A stretch of DNA of 64,000 nucleotides from Rhodovarius crocodyli (GCF_004005855.1 NZ_SACL01000015.1:1-64000), one strand, 5' to 3'. Shown: positions 26,010 through 35,475, counted from the stretch's first letter. The notes: generated by a model not told the origin, from the letters alone. Program-made: numbers and translations.

Positions 26010-26800
26010 CGTACCGACATCCCTCCATCCACGACGATCTCAGTGCCCGTGATGAACCGTGCCTCGTCCGAGGCGAGGAAGAGCGCGGCGTTGGCGGTGT
26101 CCCGGCCGTCACCGGCGAAGCCCATGGGAATGCGCGACAGGCGGGTCTTCAGCAGCGCCTCGACATCGCCGCCGGCGCGCTGGCCCGCCAGCCGCACCTC
26201 GACCATCGGCGTGTGCATCTGGCCGGGCACCACGGTGTTCACCCGCACGTTGCGGCTGGCATATTCGACCGCGACCACGCGTGAGAGCTGAATGACGCCC
26301 GCCTTGGACGCCGCATAGGCGACCTGCGCGGCCCCGGTCCAGCGGATGCCGCTGGTGGAGGCGGTGTTGACGATGGCCCCGCCCCCCTGCGCCACCATGA
26401 TGGGCAGCACATGCTTGCAGGCCAGGAACACGCTTTTCAGGTTGTAGTCGAACTGCGTGTCCCAGACTTCCTCGCTCATCTCGACCGGGCCGCCCTTGGC
26501 GCTGCCGCCGACATTGTTCACCAGGATGTCGATGCGGCCATGCAGCTTGTGGGCTTCCGCCACCATCGCCTCGATGGAGGCGGGCTGCAGCACGTCGCAC
26601 TGGCCCATGGTGAAGGTGCCGCCGAATTCAGCGATGCGCGCGGCGGTCTCGGCCATCGCGGCCGGATCGCGGTCCACGCCATGCACGATGGCCCCTTCCT
26701 GCGCGAACAGCACAGCCGCCGCGCGGCCGTTGCCCCAGCCCGGCCCGACGGAGCCCGCGCCGGTGATGATCGCGACTTTTCCCTGCAGACGGCCGGCCAT
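26000..26800 (-). CDS. Short-chain dehydrogenase/reductase
   Basis: A 266-residue SDR. The NAD(P) motif is TGAGSVGPGWGNGRA (a long TGxxxGxG variant), then NNVGG, the catalytic Ser in ASTSGIRW, and YAASK with the Tyr/Lys pair. The end carries the usual C-terminal FITGTEIVVDGGMS. It oxidises or reduces an alcohol/ketone intermediate. Overlaps the Bug gene by 10 bp and touches the CMD-like gene by 1 bp. Confidence 0.92.
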   Translation of the reverse strand: MAGRLQGKVAIITGAGSVGPGWGNGRAAAVLFAQEGAIVHGVDRDPAAMAETAARIAEFGGTFTMGQCDVLQPASIEAMVAEAHKLHGRIDILVNNVGGSAKGGPVEMSEEVWDTQFDYNLKSVFLACKHVLPIMVAQGGGAIVNTASTSGIRWTGAAQVAYAASKAGVIQLSRVVAVEYASRNVRVNTVVPGQMHTPMVEVRLAGQRAGGDVEALLKTRLSRIPMGFAGDGRDTANAALFLASDEARFITGTEIVVDGGMSVRCD

Positions 26801-27375
26801 CAGACGGGCACCTCATCGCCGGGCTCGGCGCCCAGGTCGGTCTGGAAATTCTCCGGCAGGCCCAGCTCGAAGGTGTTCAGCGTCATGGAGACGAAGGAGT
26901 AGTAGCCGAGCACGCCGATCAGCTCGACCAGCCCCTTTTCCCCCAGCACCGAGACGGCGCGGTCATAGAGCGGGCGCGGCACGCGGCGGGTGGCGAGCAA
27001 CGTGGTCGACACGTCGTAGATCACCTGTTCCTTGTCGTCGCGCAGGGTGGGGGTGCGGCGGGCCGCGATGTCGGCCACCACCGCCGGGTCCATCCCCGCC
27101 TCCAGCCCGATGCGCTTATGGGCGAACCACTCGTAATGCGCGGTCCAGTGCCGGGCCATGATGAGGATCGCGAGCTCGCTGTAGCGCGGCTCCAGCGAGG
27201 TCTGATAGCGCAGCAGCTCCCCCAGCTTCTGGGCGCGGCTGGCGAGCTCCGGGTTCTTCAGCCAGGCGATCATGGGCGCGGGCACGCGGCCGCGGATGCC
27301 GGCGACGGCTTCGGCGCAGGCACGGGCTTCCTCGGGCGTGCGCTGCCCCTCGGGGGTCAGTTCGATACGGGCCAT
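26800..27375 (-). CDS. Carboxymuconolactone decarboxylase-family protein
   Basis: A 191-residue AhpD/CMD-fold helical protein. The core RYSELAILIMARHWTAHYEWFAHKRIGLEAG matches the CMD domain, but the CxxC of peroxidase-type AhpD is absent and the His/Glu pair is kept, favouring a decarboxylase or hydrolase-like role. The ATG is preceded by GGAGG. It is 29 bp downstream of iclR. Together with the PDC-hydrolase-like enzyme it suggests an aromatic ring-cleavage pathway; the exact step is inferred. Confidence 0.85.
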   Translation of the reverse strand: MARIELTPEGQRTPEEARACAEAVAGIRGRVPAPMIAWLKNPELASRAQKLGELLRYQTSLEPRYSELAILIMARHWTAHYEWFAHKRIGLEAGMDPAVVADIAARRTPTLRDDKEQVIYDVSTTLLATRRVPRPLYDRAVSVLGEKGLVELIGVLGYYSFVSMTLNTFELGLPENFQTDLGAEPGDEVPV

Positions 27376-27404
27376 TGCTTGTTCGTTTCCTCCGATTGGC
27401 GCGT

Positions 27405-28130
27405 TCAGCGCCGCAATCGTTCCAAGGGGGTGGGGTCGCCGCCCAGGTCGCGGGTCATGGCGATCGCCTCGCGCATCACCAGCGGCGTGCAGAGCGCCTC
27501 GATCTCGGCGTCGAAGCGATAGAGCGGCACGGAAATGCCGATGGAGCCCGCCACCTCGCCTGCCGCGTTCAGCACGGGGCAGGCGATCGCCGCGATCTGC
27601 GGCAGGCGTTCGCCGCGCGTGACGACGGGCAGGGGCGTACCGGTTTCCAGCGCCACCAGCGAGCGCCCATGCGCGCCCCGGCCGAGCGGCTGCGCCTCTC
27701 CGACATGGGCGATGTCGCGGACGATCTGCGGGGAATCGAGGCGGAACACGCAACGGCGCTGATCGCCCTCGCGCACGAAGAAGGCGGCGCTTTCGCGGCT
27801 TTCGGCGCGCAGGCGTTCCAGCGCGGGCATCACATGATGTTCCAGCCTCAGCGAGCGTTTGAACACGTCGCCCAGCAGCAGCAGGGTCGCGCCCAGCATG
27901 TAGCCGCCGCTGGGCAGGCGCTTGATGAAGCCGTGCCCCTCCAGCGTGCCGAGCAGGCGGAGCGCGGTGGTCATGTTCAGCCCCGCGCGGCGCGAGAGCT
28001 CCGTCAGCGGCAGGGGGCCGTCATCGTCACGGAAGGCGCGCAGCAACACCAGGGCGCGGTCCACCGCGCGCACGCCCTCGACCGGGGCGGGGGCAGGGGG
28101 CGGGACTTCGTGCAGGGCGGGTTTGGCCAT
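27405..28130 (-). CDS. IclR-family transcriptional regulator
   Basis: A 241-residue protein. The N-terminal winged helix is VRAVDRALVLLRAFRDDDGPLPLTELSRRAGLNMTTALRLLGTLE in outline; the C-terminal GAF-like effector domain ends VAGSIGISVPLYRFDAEIEALCTPLV. It heads the minus-strand catabolic operon and is divergent from two Bug genes, with a palindrome between. It probably controls both directions in response to an aromatic acid. Confidence 0.92.
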   Translation of the reverse strand: MAKPALHEVPPPAPAPVEGVRAVDRALVLLRAFRDDDGPLPLTELSRRAGLNMTTALRLLGTLEGHGFIKRLPSGGYMLGATLLLLGDVFKRSLRLEHHVMPALERLRAESRESAAFFVREGDQRRCVFRLDSPQIVRDIAHVGEAQPLGRGAHGRSLVALETGTPLPVVTRGERLPQIAAIACPVLNAAGEVAGSIGISVPLYRFDAEIEALCTPLVMREAIAMTRDLGGDPTPLERLRR

Positions 28131-28148
28131 GCGCGGACGCTAGCAGTC

Positions 28149-28167
28149 ACTTCCGTCAGATGGAAGT
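28149..28167. promoter_or_regulatory. Candidate IclR operator
   Basis: ACTTCC and GGAAGT arms with a 7-bp centre form a 19-bp dyad; GTCACTT also repeats directly at 28147 and 28166. It is 18 bp upstream of the iclR start and 57 bp upstream of the Bug gene at 28225. Regulation by this IclR is inferred from position. Confidence 0.55.
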
Positions 28168-28224
28168 CACTTGCGTAGAATGAAAACGCCCGCCACCATG
28201 CCGCCAACGATGGAGGAAGAGTTC

Positions 28225-29193
28225 ATGCTGCTGCGCAGGCGCGCGGCGCTCGGCCTGTTGGCGGCACCCGCCACGGCCCGGGCGCAATCACCATGGCCGA
28301 CGCGGCCCGTCACCTTCCTGGTTCCCTTTGCGCCCGGCGGCGCTTCCGACATCGTGGCGCGGGCCATCGGCAACCGCATGGCCATGCAGGTCGGCCAGCC
28401 GGTGGCGGTGGACAACAAGCCCGCCGCCAACGGGCAGATCGCGGCCCGCCAGCTCGCGCGCAGCGCGCCGGACGGCTACACGGCGCTGGTGGGCTCGATC
28501 GGCGTGTTCGCGCTGAATGCGGTGCTGTATCGCGACCCCGGCTATGATCCGGTGCGGGACTTCGCGCCCGTCACGCTGGCCGTCACCACGCCCAATGTGC
28601 TGGTGGTCCACCCAGAGCGCGTGCCCGCGACCGACCTGCCCGGCGTTCTCGCCTGGATGCGTGCCAACCGCGGCAACGTGTTCCACGCGACCAGCGGCAC
28701 CGGCTCCTCTCCGCACCTGACCATGGAGCTGTTCACCCAGGTCACGGGCACCGAGGCCACGCATGTGCCCTCTCGCGGGGCCGCGACCGCCATGACCGAC
28801 CAGCTGGCCGGGCGCACCCAGCTGTCCTTCCAGGGCCTGGGCACCATCCTGGGGCCGGTGCGCGACGGCAAGCTGCGCGCCATCCTCGTCACCTCGGCCG
28901 AGCGCGACCCGCTGCTGCCCGATGTGCCCACCGCGCGGGAATGCGGCCTCACGGATTTCGAGGTCGCCTCCTGGCAGGCGGTGATGGTGCCGGCCGCCGT
29001 GCCGGAGGACACGCTGCGCCGCGTGCACGCCGCCGTGACCGGGGCGCTGAAGGACCCGGAGGTGGCGCCGCGCCTGGAGGAAGTCGGCTATCGCGTCGTC
29101 GGCAACACGCCTGCCGAATTCGCTGCCTTCCAGCGCGCCGAGATCGCCCGCTGGCGCCGCGTGGCCGAGGCCGCGCGCATCTCGCTCGATTGA
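28225..29193 (+). CDS. Bug/TctC-family periplasmic binding protein
   Basis: A 322-residue protein. The ATG giving MLLRRRAALGLL follows GGAGGAAGAG, and the leader ends ATARAQ-SPWPTRP. Motifs: FLVPFAPGGASDIVARAI, GQPVAVDNKPAANGQIA, TSGTGSSPHLTMELFTQ and THVPSRGAATAMTDQL. It is the first gene of the plus-strand arm of the IclR divergon, followed 8 bp later by a second Bug gene. Confidence 0.92.
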   Translation: MLLRRRAALGLLAAPATARAQSPWPTRPVTFLVPFAPGGASDIVARAIGNRMAMQVGQPVAVDNKPAANGQIAARQLARSAPDGYTALVGSIGVFALNAVLYRDPGYDPVRDFAPVTLAVTTPNVLVVHPERVPATDLPGVLAWMRANRGNVFHATSGTGSSPHLTMELFTQVTGTEATHVPSRGAATAMTDQLAGRTQLSFQGLGTILGPVRDGKLRAILVTSAERDPLLPDVPTARECGLTDFEVASWQAVMVPAAVPEDTLRRVHAAVTGALKDPEVAPRLEEVGYRVVGNTPAEFAAFQRAEIARWRRVAEAARISLD

Positions 29194-29201
29194 GGACGAC
29201 C

Positions 29202-30170
29202 ATGTTCCGACGCAGCCTGCTGGCAGCACCCCTGCTGGCCACACCGGCATTGGCCACCCCGGCGATTGCCCAGCCGCAATGGCCCGCGCGCCCCGTGCGC
29301 GTCATCGTCCCGTTCCCGCCCGGCGGGTCCAACGACGCCATCGCCCGGCCGCTGTGCGACGAGATGCAGCGCAGCCTGGGCCAGCCCTTCGTCATCGAGA
29401 ACAGGGGCGGCGCCGGCGGCACCATCGGCACGGCGGAGGTGGCGCGCGCGGCCCCCGATGGCCAGACGCTGATGATCACTTCCTCGACCTTCGCGACCAG
29501 CGCGGCGGTGCAGGCCACGCCCTATGACGCGGGGCGGGACTTCGCGATGCTGGCGCTGATCGCCACCGCGCCGCTGGTGATGCTGGGCGCGCCGAATTTC
29601 GCGCCCGACAACATGGAACAGGCTGCGGCCCATATTCGCCGGCACCCGGGCACGGTGGATTACGGCTCGGCCGGGGTCGGCAGCATCGGGCATATGGGCG
29701 GCGCGCTGTTCGCGCTGAAGGCCGGGCTGTCCATGCAGCACGTGCCCTATCGCGGCACCGGGCCGGTGCTGAACGACCTGGCCGCCGGCGTGATCCAGCT
29801 GACCTTCACCACCATCACCGCAGCCGCCGGGCTGATCAGCGGGCGGCGGGTGAAGCTGCTGGGCTGGTGCACCGCCGACCGCCCCGCCAACGCGCCCCAC
29901 GCGCCTACCCCGCGCGAAAGCGGCCTGCCGGATTATGAGGCCGCGATCTGGTGGGGGCTGCTCGGCCGGCGCGACACGCCGGCGCCCACCCGCGCAAGGA
30001 TCAACGCGGCGGCTAATGCGGCGCTCGGCGACAGCCGGCTGGCGGCAAGCCTGGCCCAGGAAGGGGCCGCACCCAGCCCGGGAAGCCTGGAGGACGGGGA
30101 GCGGTTCATCAGCCGGGACCTGTCGCGGTGGCGGGAAGTGGCACAGGCGGCGAATATCCGGATGGAGTAG
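29202..30170 (+). CDS. Bug/TctC-family periplasmic binding protein
   Basis: A 322-residue protein with leader ending ATPAIAQ-PQWPARP. Motifs: VIVPFPPGGSNDAIARPL, GQPFVIENRGGAGGTIG, VDYGSAGVGSIGHMGGALF and MQHVPYRGTGPVLNDL. Second of two tandem Bug genes in the IclR-controlled plus-strand arm; a GC-rich hairpin array follows it. Sequence differs well from its neighbour, so the two are old paralogues rather than a recent duplication. Confidence 0.92.
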   Translation: MFRRSLLAAPLLATPALATPAIAQPQWPARPVRVIVPFPPGGSNDAIARPLCDEMQRSLGQPFVIENRGGAGGTIGTAEVARAAPDGQTLMITSSTFATSAAVQATPYDAGRDFAMLALIATAPLVMLGAPNFAPDNMEQAAAHIRRHPGTVDYGSAGVGSIGHMGGALFALKAGLSMQHVPYRGTGPVLNDLAAGVIQLTFTTITAAAGLISGRRVKLLGWCTADRPANAPHAPTPRESGLPDYEAAIWWGLLGRRDTPAPTRARINAAANAALGDSRLAASLAQEGAAPSPGSLEDGERFISRDLSRWREVAQAANIRME

Positions 30171-30176
30171 GGCTCA

Positions 30177-30417
30177 GGGGCGTTCCCCCCGAGACCCCCA
30201 GCCAGGGGCTCTGCCCCCGGCACCCCCGCCAGGAGATAATATCTCCTGGACCTGATAAGAGTTTGGCGCCTGCGCTGGGTAAGCGGTACGCCAATTAAAA
30301 ATCAATGGGAAACCCAGGCAAGGTCAGTACCAACCTGCCGAAGGTCCAGGAAACTGAGTTTCCTGGCGGGTGTCCAGAGGGCAGCGCCCTCTGGTGGGGG
30401 CCGGGGCAACGCCCCGG
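30177..30417. repeat. Paired GC-rich hairpin arrays between convergent genes
   Basis: Two facing arrays. Left: GGGGCGTTCCCC (30177-30188), the GGGGCTCTGCCCC hairpin (30205-30217), and the palindrome CCAGGAGATA-A-TATCTCCTGG (30229-30249). Right, inverted: CCAGGAAACT-G-AGTTTCCTGG (30346-30366), CCAGAGGGC/GCCCTCTGG (30374-30394) and CCGGGGC/GCCCCGG (30401-30417). Hairpin order and the ACCCC-type spacers match between sides. It fills the junction of the Bug gene (stop 30170) and kdpC (stop 30422). Comparable arrays occur at 58664-58909. Confidence 0.75.
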
Positions 30418-30421
30418 GGTC

Positions 30422-30967
30422 TCACCGCTGCGCATCCAGCGCCAGGTTCAGCCGCAGCACATTCACGCGCGGCTCCCCCAGCACACCCAGCGTCCGCCCT
30501 TCCACATGCTGTTCCACCAGTGCCAGCACCCGCTGCGGCGTCACCCCCCGCGCCGTGGCGATGCGCGGGATCTGCGACAGCGCGTTCTCCGGGCTGATAT
30601 GCGGGTCCAGGCCCGAGCCCGACATGGTGACCGCATCCGGCGCCACGCCGCGCCGGCCATCCAGGCGGCCCTGCACCGCCTCCAGCAACGCCGCGCTGGT
30701 CGGGCCCAGATTGCTGGCGCCCGAGGAAGCACCGTCATAGCCCTGGCCCGCATTGGACGCGCGCGGATGGAAATAGCGCGGGCCCTCGAAGCCCTGGGCC
30801 AGCAGCTCGGAACCCACCACCTGGCCGTCACGCTCGATCAGCGAGCCGTTGGCCTGGCGGGGAAAGGCGAATTGCGCGAGGGCCGTGAAGCCCAGCGGCA
30901 CGATGATGCCGAGCACCAGGGTGAAGCTGCCCATCATCACCAGGGCGGGGCGCAGCAATGCGAACAT
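30422..30967 (-). CDS. kdpC: Potassium-transporting ATPase subunit KdpC
   Basis: A 181-residue single-span membrane protein (one hydrophobic N-terminal segment, LLRPALVMMGSFTLVLGIIVPLG). Family features: FPRQANGSLIERDGQVVGSELLAQ, YFHPRASNAGQGYDGASSGASNLGP and SGSGLDPHISPENALSQ. It stabilises the KdpFABC complex and supports ATP binding by KdpB. Last gene of the kdp operon, 2 bp after kdpB. Confidence 0.97.
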   Translation of the reverse strand: MFALLRPALVMMGSFTLVLGIIVPLGFTALAQFAFPRQANGSLIERDGQVVGSELLAQGFEGPRYFHPRASNAGQGYDGASSGASNLGPTSAALLEAVQGRLDGRRGVAPDAVTMSGSGLDPHISPENALSQIPRIATARGVTPQRVLALVEQHVEGRTLGVLGEPRVNVLRLNLALDAQR

Positions 30968-30969
30968 GC

Positions 30970-32958
30970 TCAGAATACTCCCAGGATCAGGTCGATGATC
31001 TTGATGCCGATGAAGGGTGCGACGACCCCGCCCAGCCCATAGATCAGCAGGTTGCGGCGCAGCAGAGCGGCCGCCCCCACGGGCGCGTAGCGCACGCCCT
31101 TCAGCGCCAGCGGCACCAGGGCGATGATGATCAGCGCATTGAAGATGACGGCCGAGAGGATGGCGCTTTCGGGGCTGTTCAGCCCCATCACGTTCAGCGC
31201 GGCCAGGCCCGGATACTGCGCCACGAAGATGGCGGGCAGGATGGCGAAGTACTTCGCCACGTCATTGGCGATGGAGAAGGTGGTCAGCGCGCCGCGCGTG
31301 ATCAGCAGCTGCTTGCCGATCTCCACCACCTCGATCAGCTTGGTGGGGTCGCTGTCCAGGTCGACCATGTTGCCGGCCTCGCGCGCGGCCTGGGTGCCGG
31401 TCTGCATGGCCAGCCCCACATCGGCCTGCGCCAGGGCTGGGGCGTCATTGGTGCCGTCGCCGGCCATGGCGACCAGGCGTCCCTCCTTCTGGGCATTGCG
31501 GATATAGGCGAGCTTGTCCTCGGGTGTGGCCTCGGCGATGAAGTCGTCCACGCCCGCCTCGGCCGCGATGGCCGCCGCCGTCAGGCGGTTGTCGCCGGTC
31601 ACCATGACGGTGCGGATGCCCATGCGGCGGAGCGCGTCGAAGCGGTCGCGCATGCCGGGCTTCACGATGTCCTTCAGCTCGATCACGCCCAGCACGCGGC
31701 CGTCCCTGGCCACGGCGAGCGGCGTGGCGCCGGCGCGGGCGATGCGCTCGGCGATGTCCTTCACCTCCGCCTGCCCCATGCGATCCACGGCGCCCTTGCG
31801 GAAGCTGCCGCGGCCGGGAATGTCCAGGCCCGAGATGCGGGTCTGCGCGGTGAAGGGCACGATCGCGGCACCCTGCGGCATCTCGGCCGAGAGCCCGTAG
31901 CGGTCCCGCGCGAAGGCCAGGATGGAGCGGCCCTCGGGCGTCTCGTCGGCCAGCGAGGCCAGCATGGCGGCCTCGGCCAGCTCGGCCTCGGAAACGCCCG
32001 GCGCGGCGAAGAAGCCGGCGGCCTGGCGGTTGCCCAGCGTGATGGTGCCGGTCTTGTCCAGCAGCAGAACGTCCACGTCGCCTGCCGCCTCCACCGCGCG
32101 GCCGGAGGTGGCCACCACGTTGAACCGCACCAGACGGTCCATGCCCGCGATGCCGATGGCCGACAGCAGCCCGCCGATGGTGGTCGGGATCAGCGTGACC
32201 AGCAGCGCCGCCAGCACCGGCACCGAGGGCGGCGTGCCGTTGAAGCTGGCAAGCCCCACCACGCTCGCGACCGCGATCAGGAACACGATGGTCAGCCCGG
32301 CCAGCAGGATGTCCAGCGCGATCTCGTTCGGCGTCTTCTGCCGCGCGGCGCCTTCCACCAGGGCGATCATGCGGTCGAGGAAGGAATTGCCCGGGGCCGC
32401 GGTGACGCGCACCACCAGCCAGTCCGAGACGACCAGCGTGCCGCCGGTGACGGCACTGCGGTCGCCGCCGCTCTCGCGGATCACGGGGGCGGATTCACCG
32501 GTCACCGCCGCCTCGTTCACGCTGGCGATGCCCTGGATCACCTCGCCATCGGCGGGGACCAGGTCACCGGCCTCGACGAGAACCACATCGTTCTCGCGCA
32601 GCTCCGGCGCGTCGCGCCAGTGCCACAGGCTGCGGTCGTCGTGGCGGGCCATCAGCTTGGCGCGGGTCTCGCCGCGGGCGCGGCGCAGGCTTTCGGCGCG
32701 CGCGCGCCCCCGGCCCTCGGCCACGGCCTCCGCGGCGTTGGCGAACAGCACGGTCAGCCACAGCCAGGCGGCGATGCCGGCCTGGAAGGCCCAGGGCTCG
32801 CCGCGCGCGGCGGCCATGGCCGCCAGCAGCGTGACCAGGATGGACACCACCTCGGTGACGAAGATCACCGGGTTGCGCAGCAGGGTGATGGGGTTGAGCT
32901 TGCGCAGCGCGTCGAGCGCCACGCGGGAGAGCGGCACGGAAGCCGTTTCGGTGGTCAT
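30970..32958 (-). CDS. kdpB: Potassium-transporting ATPase ATP-binding subunit KdpB
   Basis: A 662-residue P-type ATPase. The phosphorylated Asp is D301 in [11 protein letters not shown]; the actuator motif is VTGESAPV; the hinge is [21 protein letters not shown]. Several membrane helices frame these domains. It hydrolyses ATP to drive K+ uptake through KdpA. Lies 7 bp after kdpA. Confidence 0.98.
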   Translation of the reverse strand: MTTETASVPLSRVALDALRKLNPITLLRNPVIFVTEVVSILVTLLAAMAAARGEPWAFQAGIAAWLWLTVLFANAAEAVAEGRGRARAESLRRARGETRAKLMARHDDRSLWHWRDAPELRENDVVLVEAGDLVPADGEVIQGIASVNEAAVTGESAPVIRESGGDRSAVTGGTLVVSDWLVVRVTAAPGNSFLDRMIALVEGAARQKTPNEIALDILLAGLTIVFLIAVASVVGLASFNGTPPSVPVLAALLVTLIPTTIGGLLSAIGIAGMDRLVRFNVVATSGRAVEAAGDVDVLLLDKTGTITLGNRQAAGFFAAPGVSEAELAEAAMLASLADETPEGRSILAFARDRYGLSAEMPQGAAIVPFTAQTRISGLDIPGRGSFRKGAVDRMGQAEVKDIAERIARAGATPLAVARDGRVLGVIELKDIVKPGMRDRFDALRRMGIRTVMVTGDNRLTAAAIAAEAGVDDFIAEATPEDKLAYIRNAQKEGRLVAMAGDGTNDAPALAQADVGLAMQTGTQAAREAGNMVDLDSDPTKLIEVVEIGKQLLITRGALTTFSIANDVAKYFAILPAIFVAQYPGLAALNVMGLNSPESAILSAVIFNALIIIALVPLALKGVRYAPVGAAALLRRNLLIYGLGGVVAPFIGIKIIDLILGVF

Positions 32959-32965
32959 CGGAACC

Positions 32966-34657
32966 TCAGAAGCTCTGGCCCGCCAGCATCGCGAAGTGTT
33001 CCGCGATGGGGCCGAGGAAGAGGGAAGGCAGGAACTGCAACCCGCCCAGGATCAGGATCACGCCCGTCAGCAGCCCGACAAACAGCGGGCCGTGGGTCGG
33101 GAAGCTGCCGCCGCTGGCCGGCAGGCGCGGCTTGGCTGCGATGCTGCCCGCCATGGCCAGCACCGGCACGATGATGGCGAAACGGCCGAGCAGCATGGCG
33201 ATGCCGAGCGTGGTGTTCAGCCAGGGCGTATCCGCCGTCAGCCCGCCGAAGGCCGAGCCGTTGTTGCCGGCGGCCGAGCTGTAGGCATAGAGCAGCTCCG
33301 TAAGGCCATGCGGACCCGCGTCCTGAACCGATGACAGCGCCATCGGCAGCACGGCGGCCACGGCCGTGAAGCCCAGGATGCACAGCGGCACGATCAGCAC
33401 CGCGAGCATGGCGAGCTTCACCTCACGCGCCTGCACCTTCTTGCCCAGGTATTCGGGCGTGCGGCCGACCATGAGGCCTGCCACGAACACCGCCAGCAGC
33501 ACGAAAACCAGCATGCCGTAGAGTCCGGAGCCCACCCCGCCCGGCAGCACCTCGCCCAGCTGGATCAGGAACAGCGGCACCAGCCCGCCGAGCGGGGTGA
33601 AGCTGTCATGCATGGCGTTCACCGAGCCGTTGGAGGCACCGGTGGTGATCGCGGCCCACAGCGCGCTGGCCGAGGTGCCGAAGCGGACTTCCTTGCCCTC
33701 CATGTTGCCCAGGCCCCGCGCCACGCCCTGGGCCAGGTGCAGCGGGTTGCCGCCGGCCTCGGCGGCATAGGTGGCCCAGGTGCCGGCCACGACGAACAGC
33801 ATCATCACGGCCAGGATCGCCCAGCCCTGGCGCCGGTCGCCCACCATCCGCCCGAAGCTGAGCGCGAGACCCATGGGCAGGGCGATGATCGCCCAGCTCT
33901 GCCAGAAGTTGGTCCAGGGGGTGGGGTTCTCGAACGGGTGCGCCGAGTTCACGCCGAAGAAGCCGCCGCCGTTGGTGCCCAGCTGCTTGATCGCGATCTG
34001 CAAGGCGGCGGGGCCCATGGGAATGGTCTGCGTGCCGCCTTCGAGCGTGTTCGCCGTGACATAGCCCGCCAGGTTCTGCGGCACGCCGTCGGCCACCAGC
34101 ATCAGGGCGAACACGATGCTCAGCGGCAGCAGCAGCAGCACCGTGACGCGCGTCAGGTCCACCCAGAAATTGCCCAGGTCGCTGGTGCTGCCGCGGGCGA
34201 AGGCGCGGATGACCGCGAAGGCCAGCGCGATGCCCGTGGCGGCGGACAGGAAGTTCTGCACCGCGAGCCCCGCCATCTGCGAGAGGTAGCTCATCGCCGC
34301 CTCGCCGCTATAGGCCTGCCAGTTGGTGTTGGTGACGAAGCTGATCGCCGTGTTGAAGGCGAGCCAGGGCGAGAGCCCGTCCAGCCCCTGCGGGTTGAAG
34401 GGCAGCACGCCCTGCAGGCGCAGCAACGCATACAGCAGCAGGAAGCCGGCGAGGTTTACCGCCAGCATGGCCAGCACATAGCCGCGCCAGCCCATGCCGC
34501 GCGCCGGGTCGATGCCGGCCGCGCGGTACAGGGCGCCCTCGCCGGGCAGCCGCCAGCGCCCTTCGGCGATGTTGGCCATGGCGGCGCCCAGCGGCATGGC
34601 CGTGGCCGTCACCAGCAGCAGCACGAGCGCGATCTGCGCCCATCCGATCATGGTCAT
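32966..34657 (-). CDS. kdpA: Potassium-transporting ATPase K+-binding subunit KdpA
   Basis: A 563-residue channel-like membrane protein with about ten segments. Selectivity-filter regions are visible as [53 protein letters not shown] and [18 protein letters not shown]. It binds and passes K+ in the KdpFABC pump. Preceded by kdpF and a second micro-peptide gene. Confidence 0.98.
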   Translation of the reverse strand: MTMIGWAQIALVLLLVTATAMPLGAAMANIAEGRWRLPGEGALYRAAGIDPARGMGWRGYVLAMLAVNLAGFLLLYALLRLQGVLPFNPQGLDGLSPWLAFNTAISFVTNTNWQAYSGEAAMSYLSQMAGLAVQNFLSAATGIALAFAVIRAFARGSTSDLGNFWVDLTRVTVLLLLPLSIVFALMLVADGVPQNLAGYVTANTLEGGTQTIPMGPAALQIAIKQLGTNGGGFFGVNSAHPFENPTPWTNFWQSWAIIALPMGLALSFGRMVGDRRQGWAILAVMMLFVVAGTWATYAAEAGGNPLHLAQGVARGLGNMEGKEVRFGTSASALWAAITTGASNGSVNAMHDSFTPLGGLVPLFLIQLGEVLPGGVGSGLYGMLVFVLLAVFVAGLMVGRTPEYLGKKVQAREVKLAMLAVLIVPLCILGFTAVAAVLPMALSSVQDAGPHGLTELLYAYSSAAGNNGSAFGGLTADTPWLNTTLGIAMLLGRFAIIVPVLAMAGSIAAKPRLPASGGSFPTHGPLFVGLLTGVILILGGLQFLPSLFLGPIAEHFAMLAGQSF

Positions 34658-34673
34658 GGTTATAGGTCCCCCA

Positions 34674-34760
34674 TCAAAGGGATTCCGGACGCAGCAGCGC
34701 CCAGAACAGGTAGAGAAGCAGGCCGAGGGCGACGCCGCCGCCGAGGAGAAGTTCGGTCAT
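34674..34760 (-). CDS. kdpF: KdpF micro-subunit of the potassium pump
   Basis: A 28-residue peptide, [20 protein letters not shown] plus ALLRPESL, one hydrophobic helix ending in the characteristic (R/K)PE(R/K/S) tail of KdpF. It lies 16 bp before kdpA. KdpF stabilises the assembled pump in the membrane. Confidence 0.9.
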   Translation of the reverse strand: MTELLLGGGVALGLLLYLFWALLRPESL

Positions 34761-34765
34761 GGCGG

Positions 34766-34849
34766 TCAGACCCGGTCGCAGCCGGCGACATAGAGGGCCA
34801 TCAGCGCGAAGCCGCCGACCCCCAGCATGAGCATGATGATGTCGAGCAT
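34766..34849 (-). CDS. 27-residue membrane peptide upstream of kdpF
   Basis: The frame encodes MLDIIMLMLGVGGFALMALY followed by VAGCDRV: a single hydrophobic helix with a C-terminal AxxCDRV. Its stop is 5 bp before the kdpF start. Similar short peptides ending YxxxCDRL are often found just upstream of kdpF in alphaproteobacteria, usually unannotated. Position suggests a further small component or leader peptide of the kdp operon; function is unknown. Confidence 0.7.
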   Translation of the reverse strand: MLDIIMLMLGVGGFALMALYVAGCDRV

Positions 34850-34971
34850 GAGTGTTCCCAGCCGGGCATGGTCCGGCACGGCGCCCAATCTCGGTCAGGA
34901 CGGCGCAAGGGCTCGATGGGGAAGGGGAGGCAGGTGCATAAGGAGAGCGCAAGGACGCGAAGGAACCCGCG

Positions 34972-35475
34972 ATGCAGCCGAGCCCGATGCTACGCCCGCT
35001 TCCGCTGCCGCCGGAGGTGGCGGGCAGCCTGTTCCTGACCGCCATGCCCGGGCGCTTCGGCCCGCTGGAGGATGTGGGCGCCGCGCTGCGGCAACACGGG
35101 GTCGGTCAGGTTCTGTGCCTGACGGGCGAGGCCGAGATCGCCGCGAAGTCACCTGCCTATGCGGCGGCGCTCGCGGCGGGGGCGCTGCCGGCGCGCCATG
35201 ACCCGCACCCCATTCCGGATTTCGCGACACCTGCCGATGAGGCGGCCTTCGCGGCCTGGGCCAAGGCCGCCGCCGGCCGCTTGCGCGCCGGCGAGCGTGC
35301 CGTGCTGCATTGCGCGGCCGGCATCGGGCGCACAGGCACCGTCGCGCTGTGCCTGCTGCACCTGCTGGGCGAAGAGCCCGATCGCGCCGAGGCGCTGGTG
35401 CAGGCGGCGGGATCGGGGCCCGAAACCCCGGCCCAGCGCGACTTCGTGGCGCGCTTCCGCCTGGGCGTGCGTTAG
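34972..35475 (+). CDS. Dual-specificity/tyrosine protein phosphatase-like protein
   Basis: A 167-residue cytosolic protein. The P-loop HCAAGIGRTGT holds the nucleophile C114 and the Arg; the general-acid loop is likely HPIPDF. The compact size matches DSP/CDKN3-like phosphatases. It is divergent from the kdp operon, whose start region lies 122 bp away. Whether it acts on a protein, lipid or nucleotide is open. Confidence 0.85.
   Translation: MQPSPMLRPLPLPPEVAGSLFLTAMPGRFGPLEDVGAALRQHGVGQVLCLTGEAEIAAKSPAYAAALAAGALPARHDPHPIPDFATPADEAAFAAWAKAAAGRLRAGERAVLHCAAGIGRTGTVALCLLHLLGEEPDRAEALVQAAGSGPETPAQRDFVARFRLGVR

Noticed and set aside
30958-33174. A 738-codon open frame opposite kdpB and part of kdpA
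   Set aside because: Low-complexity Gly/His/Gln-rich translation; kdpB and kdpA are unambiguous on the other strand.
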